This document shows, one piece after another, positions 12,301 to 21,232 of a stretch of DNA of 64,000 nt. The first letter of the stretch is position 1, and each line of letters opens with the position of its first letter. A program made the translations under genes and the position numbers. The notes beneath the pieces were generated by a model. That model had not been told where the DNA came from. It was given only the letters and a program-made list of their open reading frames with translations, and did no database searches. The DNA comes from Hofstenia miamia. Taxonomy: Eukaryota; Xenacoelomorpha; Acoela. The stretch covers positions 565,707 to 629,706 of the forward strand of contig SCFE01000065.1 of NCBI GenBank assembly GCA_004352715.1, given 5' to 3'.

Positions 12301-12820
12301 TGTAACATGTCTTAGTCTTTGAAAATAACTATTAACAAATTTGATTTTTAATTAGCTTAATCATTTTAATACAACACATTATTTTACCAAATTAATTTTT
12401 TTTCATTAACTTAATTGGTCTGGCAATATTTTCCCTTTGTACTATTGCTTCCATTTTTGCCTTTTGAAGTTAAACCCAAAATATTCCCATTTCAGTGGAC
12501 AAATTATAAATAAATTAAAAAATAATTTAGTAAAACTGCTATTTCTGTTTTAAGTACAAGCCTAACTACAATAAGGATATTTTCAGTAATCGAATTGCCG
12601 TTGTCATTTTAAATAACAAACTATAAATTCTTTTTTAACAATGCAACAAAAAATAAATTTGAGTAATTGAAAACATATTGGAAGCATATGATTAAGCAAG
12701 AAGCCTACCTAGATTTTCCTGACCATGACCGGACTTTTTTTGATCATTAGTTGGAGGGTAGTAATTAGGTTGCGCGGGAATTTGTGCCGCCTGTGAGTAT
12801 GGAGGTGGAGGAGCAGTCAT
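3161..12820 (-). CDS. Lfg: Lifeguard/TMBIM family protein (whole gene, 9 exons)
   Basis: Nine minus-strand exons (12820-12709, 12126-11951, 11910-11846, 11776-11723, 8593-8503, 8459-8422, 8341-8164, 7869-7822, 3304-3161) join with consistent phases into 906 nt, a 301-residue protein. The N terminus is proline-rich (PPPPYSQ, QPPPPTYG), as in GRINA/LFG proteins. It is followed by the family block FVRK-VYSILTIQLL, the RRKHPLNL loop, QTKYDFT, AVDTQLIMGG and a last segment after ADDYILGSILLYIDVVY. Seven hydrophobic segments are apparent. The conserved aspartates of the C-terminal segments, used as a pH-sensing pair in the TMBIM/YetJ fold, are present in AVDTQ and YIDVV. These ER/Golgi/plasma-membrane proteins affect calcium leak and resistance to cell death. 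Introns 4 (3.1 kb) and 8 (4.5 kb) carry transposon relics. The family is certain; the exact paralogue (GRINA, FAIM2 or LFG4-like) is not. Confidence 0.92.
3985..4209 (+). pseudogene. Possible hAT-like transposase fragment
   Basis: This 74-codon frame contains FNSLL, a YQFPSESCL stretch and a following helix KISNMKRHL. The order resembles the start of the hAT catalytic core (F, then YxxPS, then a helical region). There is no further support, and the match is weak. Confidence 0.25.
4493..5147 (-). pseudogene. Decayed mariner transposase
   Basis: Read on the minus strand, an N-terminal frame from ATG 5147 shifts frame near 5055 into a helix-turn-helix stretch (ALRTVYKWMKQFDDEKRNPL). It then jumps directly to QIDNAPSH, which carries the second catalytic Asp, and to a LPQSHHSSDL block equivalent to LPHPPYSPDL. 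The central part with the first catalytic Asp is missing. The C terminus (INGAYIDCEIYD) continues to about 4540. The end near 4493 reads GGTTGTTCGGAAAGTTCATT, typical of mariner termini. The element lies in Lfg intron 8, antisense to nothing and parallel to Lfg. Confidence 0.75.
5245..5519. repeat. Direct repeat, copy 1 (abuts N gap)
   Basis: This 275-bp segment is identical to 6695-6969 (offset exactly 1450). It ends at the first N of a gap of exactly 1000 N. A gap-flank duplication of this kind suggests an assembly overlap rather than a real repeat. Confidence 0.9.
5520..6519. other. Assembly gap, 1000 N
   Basis: Exactly 1000 N, the same length as gaps 17063-18062 and 54816-55815, so this is a nominal gap of unknown true length. 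Confidence 0.98.
6695..6969. repeat. Direct repeat, copy 2
   Basis: Identical to 5245-5519. Beyond 6969 the sequence continues normally, so this copy is the intact one. Confidence 0.9.
7149..7349 (+). other. Small ORF in Lfg intron 8, weak Cys-rich pattern
   Basis: This 66-codon frame contains ANETLMPLVNNL followed by SCKEVLYLIICSFRC. The spacing loosely recalls the distal half of a frizzled-type cysteine-rich domain. It has no flanking coding sequence, so it may be chance or a decayed exon. Confidence 0.15.
7822..7869 (-). CDS. Lfg: Lfg exon 8
   Basis: Sixteen codons, ILYTIYAGFGAVLFSI, match the family's YAxxGAxxFxx segment. Splice sites are TTTAG and GTAAGT. Confidence 0.92.
8164..8341 (-). 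CDS. Lfg: Lfg exon 7 (membrane segments 4-5)
   Basis: The exon has 59 codons that include ITAIVTFSVTLFSMQTKYDF and WIGVLFVASMALFLFGILA. QTKYDFT is near-invariant in Lifeguard proteins. The acceptor is ATTTAG and the donor GTATCA. Confidence 0.94.
8422..8459 (-). CDS. Lfg: Lfg exon 6
   Basis: This 38-nt exon encodes TAAMSFMVGCIS, matching the family's LAxxxxTGxxSS stretch. The donor is GTAAGT. Confidence 0.85.
8503..8593 (-). CDS. Lfg: Lfg exon 5 (membrane segment 2, RRKHP loop)
   Basis: It encodes CIFFVTYLILVC, then ESARRKHPLNL, matching the family's CC-GPRR-FPWNL block. The acceptor is ATTTAG and the donor GTAAGA. Confidence 0.92.
8831..10029 (+). mobile_element. Mariner/Tc1-like element with perfect 16-bp TIRs
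   Basis: GGCGTTCATTATGGGA at 8831-8846 is perfectly inverted at 10014-10029, giving a 1.2-kb element. Inside, on the plus strand, a broken transposase starts MAGINKSEVVFIRTLFL (helix-turn-helix, ATG 8965) and continues through several stops. It resumes as an open stretch at 9535-9720 ending VLLIHDNAQPH, which holds the second catalytic Asp. It is inactive but has structurally complete ends. It sits in Lfg intron 4, on the opposite strand to Lfg. Confidence 0.85.
10480..11465 (+). pseudogene. Non-LTR reverse transcriptase relic
   Basis: The frame at 10719-11072 contains a helical stretch with IGFDADFI, then SACLLYVDDTAIFD, the YVDD catalytic box of reverse transcriptase. The usual PQGS block is missing between them, so the copy is internally deleted. 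The C/T-rich plus strand is shared with the LINE at 46.7-49.5 kb, which suggests the same family. Confidence 0.6.
11723..11776 (-). CDS. Lfg: Lfg exon 4
   Basis: This 54-nt exon encodes KPLKVFLVEHILLYYVA, corresponding to the loop and start of segment 2. It is flanked by TTTAG and GTAAGT. Confidence 0.85.
11846..11910 (-). CDS. Lfg: Lfg exon 3 (membrane segment 1)
   Basis: It encodes VYSILTIQLLFTFAIVASF, the hallmark first transmembrane segment. The donor is GTATGT and the exon ends with two bases of a split codon. Confidence 0.92.
11951..12126 (-). CDS. Lfg: Lfg exon 2 (Pro/Gly/Asn-rich tail to RK)
   Basis: The acceptor is TTTAG and the donor GTATAA. The exon encodes QPPPPTYG and ends in the family motif IIRQGFVRK just before the first membrane segment. 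Confidence 0.9.
12709..12820 (-). CDS. Lfg: Lfg exon 1 (start codon, Pro-rich tail)
   Basis: It encodes 37 codons plus one base, starting MTAPPPPYSQ. The ATG follows directly after TTTTAG, so it abuts a 3' splice signal. That implies either a 5'-UTR intron or a trans-splice acceptor. The donor is GTAGG. Confidence 0.85.
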
Positions 12821-12829
12821 CTAAAATGT

Positions 12830-14554
12830 TAGAAGCACATAAATAAATGTCTACGAATCCAATAATTTTCAATAAATTATCAGCAAAATTTAATAACGAA
12901 TAAATTATGTATCGAATAAACCCTATTGCATTCTAAATTTTAAAGAACATGCCTACAATGAACATACAAATTAGTATTTCTAAATGAGTGGATAATGCAA
13001 TGTTATAGTTGCACTTATGTAAAAATTTTAAACGCATACTGGTAGATGTTTTGAACAATTCCAGACTACTGCAATTTATAGATCAACTATAACACCAATT
13101 TCTATCAGAAAACATTGTTCACCTATGTGGAAACCTCATTTGCAGAGATTCAAAATGCGCTACCATATTGGTAATAAAAGTTGAACGGATGAAAATATTT
13201 TCCAAAGCTACAGATATAGGGTTTGTCAAAAGTCCAATGCAGATCCCTTACTGGAAGACAGACTACCATTGCGAAAATATGAAGCAACAGACAAGCAAGA
13301 GCAGTGCATTAACATGTTTTGTTCTTAGATTTTAGTCATAAAATTCTCAAATGAACAAGGGAAACAAGAAATACAGATATTTATGATATAAAATATCAAC
13401 ATGATAAATTTGAGAAAAATCAGTAATTCTAAACTACTTGAATTTCTATTTAAAGTTTGCTCTTTAATAGTATTTGATTTTTAGAGTCTTCAAAAAAACC
13501 ATGGCCATATACTAATTGAATTCACGAAAACAAGAAAGATAAAGGAAGATGAAATTCAACAGCATATTTCTGCAGATTTCCTTGATTGCGATTGCGATAT
13601 TGATTGCGAAATACATTTGAATAACAATAATTATATGATATTTACTAAAAATATATTTTCATTCCTTTCAAAATTGACTTTGGTATTAATATTTCAGAAT
13701 GAAATGCTTGAAAATTAAATTTTGTAATAAAGTTAAACTGTTGATAAATGGACATATGTAAATTAGCCTCAGTTGTTTTTCATTTGCAAATAAAATTTAA
13801 GTTTGACTGCAATTCCATCTTTCACTCAATAGGATGTTTAGTTCAATTCATTTTTTACTCAACATCATCTTTCACTCAATGCAAGGTTCACTCAATTCAA
13901 TAATAACTGAAATTCAGTTATTGTCAATTAGCCTTGACGACTTTGAAAAAGTTGATTGCGAATCAAGCTTCATATTCAATGTTCAAATGTAATTAAAGTT
14001 TAAAAATTGAACAATTAGATGTATTGTAAACTACCAACTACTTTTAATTGGCAAGTTTCATTATTCTGTTGGAAATTCAAAGCATTCACTCAATAAAATT
14101 CATCAGGTTCAATCAAAGTCGTAGAGATTTAGTATCGTCAGAAAATTAACCCCAAAAAAATTATATTATAGTGCTAGCAATTCTTATGAAAACCAGGTGG
14201 ACTTTTCATTATTAAATATGTAATGCCTTTGACTTTTTAACATTAAATTTGTAGTAGCTTGGACTTTTCATCGTTAAATATTTAGTGCCTTTGTTTTTAA
14301 CCTTAAATTAAGATCGCCTTGGAACTCTTTCTTGCTACAGTGTATCCTTTGATTATCTGGTTGTTATGCCGACCTGTTTTTCCACCAATATAGTATATTT
14401 GTATATGTAATGTTGTTCCAAGCCAAAAATATTGCTAAACCTTAATTTTTTAGTATTATTAAAAGCTAACTTTTGTAGATATATACAATTTCTCAGGAGT
14501 ACAGTTAGGATAATCGAGGATGCACTGTAGTAAGGCGTTGATTAATAGTAATTC
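12830..14554. other. Lfg 5' flank / intergenic; TTCACTCAAT motifs at 13826-14105
   Basis: No gene is recognised. The words TTCACTCAA, TTACTCAA and TTCAATTCA recur irregularly at 13826-13900, and again near 14090. They are the inverse of the ATTGAGTGAA words at 25540-25640 by the FLYWCH exon. Confidence 0.4.
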
Positions 14555-14625
14555 TGATTCGTGGTGTAAGAATAACACAGCTGTACACTTGTACAGACGA
14601 TGTGGGTTCAATTCCCACCGAATTA
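14555..14625 (+). tRNA. tRNA-Val-like sequence, probably degenerate
   Basis: This 71-nt stretch folds as a cloverleaf. The acceptor TGATTCG pairs with CGAATTA (7 bp, one G-T). The D stem is GTGT/ACAC, the anticodon stem CTGTA/TACAG, and the T arm GTGGG-TTCAATT-CCCAC. The start TTCGTGGTGTAAG closely resembles eukaryotic tRNA-Val. The anticodon loop CACTTG has six bases instead of seven, so it is more likely a pseudo-tRNA or SINE-like head than a working gene. If read as Val, the anticodon would be CAC. Confidence 0.45.
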
Positions 14626-14930
14626 ACGAGGCGATAATTATTATTGCATTGTACATCAAACTAAGTGTTTATGACTACTATTAATAAAACTATAGTAAAC
14701 GCTAAGAACTCATGATTTAGAAAGGCAAATATTCATTAAATATGGTAACGATTCTTTTTACACGCTTTCTAGTCTAGTGCTATGATTTACAAAGGGCATA
14801 TTGTATATTTCATCTGGTATGTGTTTTTGAAAAACCTCATTACGGTTGTTCATTGGCGTATACTTGGCGAATATTAGTCTTCAATTCTATATCTGCAAGC
14901 ATTATTAATAATAAATTTATTGTTTCTCAA

Positions 14931-15001
14931 TGAACACACTGGATTCGAACCAGTAACATCTCAATAAACATTGAGTGTGATTCCAATTTCACCAGTATTC
15001 A
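14931..15001 (-). tRNA. tRNA-like structure in MULE flank, copy 1
   Basis: On the minus strand, 71 nt fold as a full cloverleaf. The acceptor TGAATAC pairs with GTGTTCA (7 bp, one T-G). The D stem is GTGA/TCAC, the anticodon stem CTCAA/TTGAG, and the T arm ACTGG-TTCGAAT-CCAGT. The six-base anticodon loop TGTTTA would place GTT (Asn) after U33. The sequence does not look like standard nuclear tRNA-Asn. The only difference from the second copy is a base that keeps pairing. Confidence 0.45.
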
Positions 15002-15446
15002 TTTTAAACATAAAATATAAAATAATCAATTTTTTAGAATGTATGTATGAAATATGAAGTTTTGAGACCAACAAAATATTTTCTACAAAGGGCTGTTAGG
15101 AATGATCTCTTGAAAACATTTCAAATAACACATTTAACGTGAGCTGTTGCAACAAAGCACATTTATAAATTACAAATACCAAAAATGCAATCTCCCAATA
15201 GTACAAATGCATAGTAAAGTCCACATCACATAAAACTTTATTATTGCAACGAACAGTGTAGTTAATAATCGTTTGACTGTTATAATCTTTTTGATACACT
15301 ACTGTTCAGTCAATATAATTTAAAAATGAGATGTTTTATCAATAAAAATAAAAAGACACAAACACAGAGAACAAGCACAGGACAATGCCATTTCACGACA
15401 GTAACTTACTGAAATACATTAAAATCTGAAATAAAAAGTAAATAAG

Positions 15447-15810
15447 TCATTCATATAATCTGACAACATAAACAACAATACTTCGACAAAAAGGGCAGGC
15501 AGACATAATGGCAGGTTCATCGAATAAGCGTTCCTTGCAGCTGTTGCATATAGACGAATGACCACAGGGAGCCAACACCCATTTTATTGTAATTTCCTCA
15601 ACCAAACATGTTTGACATAATGGCGCACTATCAATTATTGTAGTATTACTGGATGAGGGGAAATCTAAGGCGTCATCATCAAGTAAATTCCAATTGAAGT
15701 CTATATTTTGATCAACAATTGGGATTTCGCTTTCATCATCTACGGATTGTGTTGGTAAGGAGGCGAGATTATATGAAATTCCACGCAAAAATTTACTGCG
15801 GGTGATAATT
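15447..15810 (-). CDS. MULE transposase last exon: RING finger
   Basis: The acceptor TTTTTAG at 15811 joins the preceding exon in phase (KSR then IITRSKFLRGIS). The exon encodes 120 codons: an acidic linker (VDDESEIPIVDQ, LLDDDALDFPSSS) and a terminal C3HC4 RING with LCQTC, then APCGHSSICNSC, then CPFCRS, giving C-x2-C, C-x-H, C-x2-C and C-x2-C. RINGs of this short C-terminal type (IAP/MDM2-like) usually bind E2 ubiquitin enzymes. Copy 2 lacks this exon. Confidence 0.75.
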
Positions 15811-15912
15811 CTAAAAAGTTGAATAAAAAACTTAAATCACTCATACTGGATAAAATATTTAGCAGCAAATAAAGAAAGAATTTTTAAAAAAATATTTGTA
15901 GCAAGCACTTAC

Positions 15913-16640
15913 CTGCTTTTATAATCAAGAGTAAGAGCGTCAATTCTCTTTTGCACGTCCAAATAGAGTTTGTTTTTCCTTTGTAATTGATGACCAGAAT
16001 CAATTTGAGCCATTATACCACGTGCTCTATTGTCTTCAGAAATTACCCAATTAATAAATTGGTAAACATTTGGATGCGGATTAGGCATTCCCCGTTGCAT
16101 GGAATAATGCCACCCTTCCAAATCATTATTTGTTCGAATTGACTGCTCATGCACACACCACACATCAACTCCAACGTTAACCAGCCATTGCCTTTCAAAG
16201 TATAAGAAAAATGATTCGAGCCAGTCTTTGAGATAGGTGGAATTATTAACTTCAGAACTAAGAAGGATAAATGTTTGTTCAATTTCGTGAATTGGTAAAA
16301 ACGCCAAAGCCATTAAACACCGAATGATGTTTTTAACCAAGCTGTTATTTCGATAAAGACTAGTCAATCCTTCTTCACCAACTTTCCTCAGAATGCTTTG
16401 ACAAAAATGAAAATAACATCCTCTTATTAAACAGTTCGGAAGCGTATCTTTGATAACAGAATGGACAGCCATTTCAAAATCTAACAATATGCTGCGAGGA
16501 TTGAAGCTAACATGTAGTTCACCAGCACGATTTTTGAGTACCTCTATGATTTTGGTATATACATCTTTGTTTTTATTACTGCACAAAGCATAAGCTGCGG
16601 GGATCAGCTTCTCTGCGTAAAAAAAATTAAAAGTATAAAC
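15913..16640 (-). CDS. MULE transposase main catalytic exon, copy 1
   Basis: The acceptor ATTTAG and donor GTAAGT bound a 728-nt exon. It begins VYTFNFFYAEKLIPAAYAL, the family's QxYTIH-xxx-PxxYALL block. ILLDFEMA carries the second catalytic acidic residue. CYFHFCQSILRKV is the CxxH-type block, and RTNNDLEGWH matches the TNNxLEG motif. The frame is open throughout. The preceding exon (16762-16908) supplies GDGTF with the first catalytic Asp. MULE transposases cut and paste DNA in the nucleus. Confidence 0.85.
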
Positions 16641-16761
16641 CTAAATTACAAATTGTAGTATTAAAATGAAAACACATTGAAATTTATATATGAAATTAGT
16701 CATTTAACAATATCTTAGTTACATTACGAATTGGATTTAATGGAATTCTATTAAGGTAAAC

Positions 16762-16908
16762 CTGGTTAAATATTGATGGGACCATTTTAAAAGTTCCATC
16801 ACCAGCAATCAGTTCAGATTGTGCAAGCAATTTGATCATGTGGTCAGAGGCGAATATGACAAGTCGGTGGTTATTGATGAAACCATCATATACTAACATA
16901 TTTTCGTT
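16762..16908 (-). CDS. MULE transposase exon with first catalytic Asp, copy 1
   Basis: 49 codons run from the acceptor AATTTAG to the donor GTTTAC. The exon contains RLVIFASDHMIKLLAQSELI and then AGDGTFKMVPSIFNQ, the classic MULE DGTF motif. The next exon continues in phase with VYT. Confidence 0.8.
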
Positions 16909-17062
16909 CTAAATTATGAGATTAAAAATTAGTTGAAGATTTCAGAAAGAATATTTTAAATTTATGTATATGAAAAAGTGCCTGCTTATTCACTCTATAC
17001 TCTGGCGGTATAATCCAACTAGTAGCATTCAGAGGAAGTGCGGGATAAGACTTTCGCTTCAA

Positions 17063-18062
17063 NNNNNNNNNNNNNNNNNNNNNNNNNNNNNNNNNNNNNN
17101 NNNNNNNNNNNNNNNNNNNNNNNNNNNNNNNNNNNNNNNNNNNNNNNNNNNNNNNNNNNNNNNNNNNNNNNNNNNNNNNNNNNNNNNNNNNNNNNNNNNN
17201 NNNNNNNNNNNNNNNNNNNNNNNNNNNNNNNNNNNNNNNNNNNNNNNNNNNNNNNNNNNNNNNNNNNNNNNNNNNNNNNNNNNNNNNNNNNNNNNNNNNN
17301 NNNNNNNNNNNNNNNNNNNNNNNNNNNNNNNNNNNNNNNNNNNNNNNNNNNNNNNNNNNNNNNNNNNNNNNNNNNNNNNNNNNNNNNNNNNNNNNNNNNN
17401 NNNNNNNNNNNNNNNNNNNNNNNNNNNNNNNNNNNNNNNNNNNNNNNNNNNNNNNNNNNNNNNNNNNNNNNNNNNNNNNNNNNNNNNNNNNNNNNNNNNN
17501 NNNNNNNNNNNNNNNNNNNNNNNNNNNNNNNNNNNNNNNNNNNNNNNNNNNNNNNNNNNNNNNNNNNNNNNNNNNNNNNNNNNNNNNNNNNNNNNNNNNN
17601 NNNNNNNNNNNNNNNNNNNNNNNNNNNNNNNNNNNNNNNNNNNNNNNNNNNNNNNNNNNNNNNNNNNNNNNNNNNNNNNNNNNNNNNNNNNNNNNNNNNN
17701 NNNNNNNNNNNNNNNNNNNNNNNNNNNNNNNNNNNNNNNNNNNNNNNNNNNNNNNNNNNNNNNNNNNNNNNNNNNNNNNNNNNNNNNNNNNNNNNNNNNN
17801 NNNNNNNNNNNNNNNNNNNNNNNNNNNNNNNNNNNNNNNNNNNNNNNNNNNNNNNNNNNNNNNNNNNNNNNNNNNNNNNNNNNNNNNNNNNNNNNNNNNN
17901 NNNNNNNNNNNNNNNNNNNNNNNNNNNNNNNNNNNNNNNNNNNNNNNNNNNNNNNNNNNNNNNNNNNNNNNNNNNNNNNNNNNNNNNNNNNNNNNNNNNN
18001 NNNNNNNNNNNNNNNNNNNNNNNNNNNNNNNNNNNNNNNNNNNNNNNNNNNNNNNNNNNNNN
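17063..18062. other. Assembly gap, 1000 N
   Basis: The left flank (about 17000-17062) matches copy 2 at 24369-24431, so the missing DNA probably holds the linker and FLYWCH exons of MULE copy 1. Confidence 0.95.
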
Positions 18063-18145
18063 GGAATGAATGTCAGCCAATCAAATTTGAATTAAAGAAG
18101 GTTGGTCGATGCATTATCTTATGACCGTAAAAATAATCTCACAAG

Positions 18146-19072
18146 AGGGTTTTCGAGATCTCGACAATTTCAATCTCGATTCTCGATCTCGGTATTGTTG
18201 AAAATTTTTTCTTGTTCTCGATTCTCCAAAAAAATATTTTTCTCAATAATTATTTTCCAAAATTTATGAAGTATAATAATATAATCTATGTAATTTTTAA
18301 CAATGCTGTTTCTTATTTATATGATTTAATTTAGAATTAGGACATTGAACTTCCTTTTAGGCCAATAATTTTACAAAAATTGTATTTATATTCACCTTGT
18401 TTCCCGACTACTACATAATTATTAATAATGAACTTATTTACTAAATAAAATTTAAAACGATACTATTATAATAAAATCAAAGGATTTAGAAATTGTCCTA
18501 CTCTAATTTTTATTTCTCATTTTTTCTCGAATCTCGTTTCTCGAGCTGGTACTCTGTTTCAACTTCCTGATTAAGACTATCATAAGAAACTTTAGAAAAG
18601 CCTAATCGATTAAAAACCATGTAGCGTTGTAGAAGACACAATTTGGTTTATACAAATGCGCTTGTATTAGAATCCTTGCATTTAATTATTGCACTACAAG
18701 ATATGCACTTCCAGAATTCAGTAGCTCGCCCACTTATAAATTTAATTAAATACTTTTTATGAACTTCAGAACTAGGCTATTTGTTCGCCCGATATTCAAT
18801 GACATCATCGGCATCCAGAATAACTGTGTTTACACTCATAGCAAAATACTAAAAATACAATAATTTTACAAACAATTTATTTATATTCACCTTGTTTCCC
18901 GACTACTGCATAATATTAAAAATGAACTTATTTACTAAATAAAATTTAAAACGATATTATTATAATAAAATCAAAGGATTTAGAAATTGTCCTGCTCTAA
19001 TTTTTATTTCTCGTTTTTTCTCGAAACTCGTTTCTCGACAAATATTTTCTCGAATCTCGTCTCGAAAACCCT
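18146..19072. mobile_element. Non-autonomous DNA element with 13-bp TIRs
   Basis: AGGGTTTTCGAGA (18146-18158) is perfectly inverted at 19060-19072. Subterminal regions are packed with TCTCGA/TCTCGT words. The AGGGTTTTC terminus resembles hAT ends (CAGGG...). An internal direct repeat of about 165 bp (18382-18545 and 18876-19040) suggests internal rearrangement. No clear target duplication is visible and no complete transposase is present. Confidence 0.7.
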
Positions 19073-19162
19073 GCAAGGGCTCACGCAACATCTCGATCTA
19101 TGACTTTCGAAATCTATTAAAATCCGAGAAGCTTAGTTTCTACGAATGTGTCCTAAATTGAT

Positions 19163-19178
19163 AGATAGATAGATAGAT
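19163..19178. repeat. (GATA)n microsatellite
   Basis: Four GATA units. Confidence 0.8.
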
Positions 19179-19419
19179 AAACGTATATTTGTGCAATTAT
19201 AAGATGTATTGAGCATGCTTTAGACATCCAGATGAGGTGTGCTTTTTGGGGATAGAGGCTATGCAGATGATTACTTTGGTGGGAGCATCTTACGAATAGC
19301 TTCTTCGCGAGGAGAAGCTTCCTGTAGTGGAAACTAGACGCAGAAAGTTGAGGAGACATAATGCCACGCTATGCACACACCTGCATATCTTTTATGTTCG
19401 ACATTTTTCCCTCAATGCA

Positions 19420-20560
19420 ATTATTAGTTGTTAGAAAATTTTTATCAATTGCTGCTGCTCTATACCAGAACTTGCGGCTAACATAGTCTACATTTCTATA
19501 ACACAAAGCCATTATAAAATGAAATATCCCAAAGCATACCTGAAGTAACTCAGAAAATCCTTATAGTGACTATACTTTTTGCAAATCATAGTAAGGCCGA
19601 TTTCAAAAATATCTTTTATTGGCATTAACTGGATAAAATTTAAATCTGCAATAAAGTCAATTTCGATTTCTTTAGGAATCACATCAATCGTTTGCCATCT
19701 GCAAACACTGTCCTAACAGCAGTTGTAATCGATTGCGCACCGTCAGCTATGACGTATTTCGGCGAAATTACGTTACCAGACGGCTAAATATCACTAAAAC
19801 ATTTTTTATGTACCATTGCTTACCCTATACACATATGTTTCGAGCGTCGATAATATGAATGTCCAACTTATTGTATTCTCATTGCTTGACGTTAGTACGG
19901 CCACACACAAATGGAATTTCCTGTTTGAATCATTTAGCCCATTCACTGCCAAATCGTGGGCTTTTGTATTAAGCATGAAAATGAAGTCTAATTTCACAAA
20001 GAGCTAATTTGTCTATAAGTGCTTCCCTTGTAAGCAGTATGCATATTTCCTCCCCATCGTAAAAGATTTTGTATAGATTGTCATCATCCTTCTCGAATTC
20101 CGATTCAAGGAAAATTTCGACATCATGATAAGTCGTTATATTTGCAGCCGTTGATTTCCTTATTCTAAAATGTCACACTTTAGTAAATTCTTAGAACTCA
20201 ATCGTGCAAAATTTTTTAAATTTTTTATCACTACCTGTACAAATCGTTAACTAGTTTCCGTGAACTAACTTTAAAACCTGCTGCAAACAGTTTCTTTCTT
20301 CGCACATGGGGCGGGACATCAACTGAAGATTGCAGTAAACTTAAATATTTTTCTCTTTGTACTACTTTAGCTCCGTGATTGTGAGGCCGTACAATCTATT
20401 GCACAATTTATCATAATAAAACTAAAAATTATACTGTTGTTGTTTCTGTTTCGCCTCTTTTGTGCATATACGCCGAAGCTCGACAGCGGAATTTCACACG
20501 ATGGGCACAACGGTGTGTCGTACGACACCATCTGCTTGATAGAATGCATTCTTTTGTATG
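19420..20560 (-). pseudogene. Second MULE-family transposase, decayed, at least five exons
   Basis: Exons on the minus strand are: a zinc-finger-like exon ending at 20435 (WCRTTHRCAHRVKFRC); 20395-20235 (RPHNHGA, PPHVRRKKLF); 20164-19824 (DSNRKFHLCVAV, with a frameshift near 20000); one from 19783 (PKYVIADGAQSITTAV, second catalytic Asp) with a frameshift near 19690; and a last piece near 19480-19420 (FLTTNNCIEGKMSNIK, the TNNxxEG motif). The splice sites are still recognisable. It differs from the FLYWCH-MULE next to it, so two MULE lineages invaded this region. Confidence 0.75.
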
Positions 20561-20589
20561 GACGCTAAATCCGTCTAAATTCATTAATC

Positions 20590-21195
20590 TAGAATTGATA
20601 ATATAAATTGAAGCTACTCCTTGATTTTTATGATTAGTAATTAATTAAATTGTGATGTAAAGATATTTTTTTCGAAAATAAAGAAAATTCATGTTATATT
20701 ATCATTCATCGAATAAAAATAACACGTCTCTCTAAAAATTGTCCTGATTACATTGATTTTAAACAAAATCACTTTTTCTGCCTGTTCTAAGATAATTTCG
20801 GACGGCTATAAGATAATGAACCGCCGAATTTAAGTACCAACCTAAATTTTGCATGCACGAGCCACCACTGCGCACAAGGATGCTGATTGGTGATGAGCTG
20901 TAATTGTTAGCAAAGCTTGTTTAGCACAATTTATACCAATATCAACTTGACCATCTTTGCAATTAGGAGAGCAAAGCAGTAATCGCCATTGTTGTATTCA
21001 TTTAAATACGTTATAAATAAGTGGTTAAATATGTTTACGATTAATACATAGAAGCGTGTCACCTTACAACATAAACATAAAATGTCAGATTGCTATACCC
21101 ATAACTAAAGAAAAATAACTAAAACTTAGAACATTTAACACATATTTTTGGTTTTTCTGGTTTTTTACTTTTTTTGATTTTCCTAATTTTTAAAT
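20590..21195. other. Intergenic, nothing recognised
   Basis: AT-rich DNA between the MULE relic and the secreted-protein gene. No feature is seen. Confidence 0.5.
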
Positions 21196-21196
21196 T

Positions 21197-21202
21197 TTTA
21201 TT
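21197..21202 (-). terminator. Candidate poly(A) signal AATAAA
   Basis: AATAAA on the minus strand lies about 30 bp past the stop codon of the 319-codon gene, the expected place for cleavage/polyadenylation. Confidence 0.5.
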
Positions 21203-21232
21203 TGTTTTTTTGAACAGTGATTTTTAAAGAAG

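Larger units (their letters stand above)
14784..17062 (-). mobile_element. MULE-type element, copy 1 (with RING exon)
   Basis: This block is nearly identical to 22859-24431, apart from a 0.65-kb section containing the RING exon that only this copy has. It carries the minus-strand transposase exons, a 71-nt tRNA-like structure at 14931-15001 and a flank ending GATTTACAAAGGGC. Its upstream (N-terminal) part is lost in the N gap at 17063. Element termini are not defined. Confidence 0.75.
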
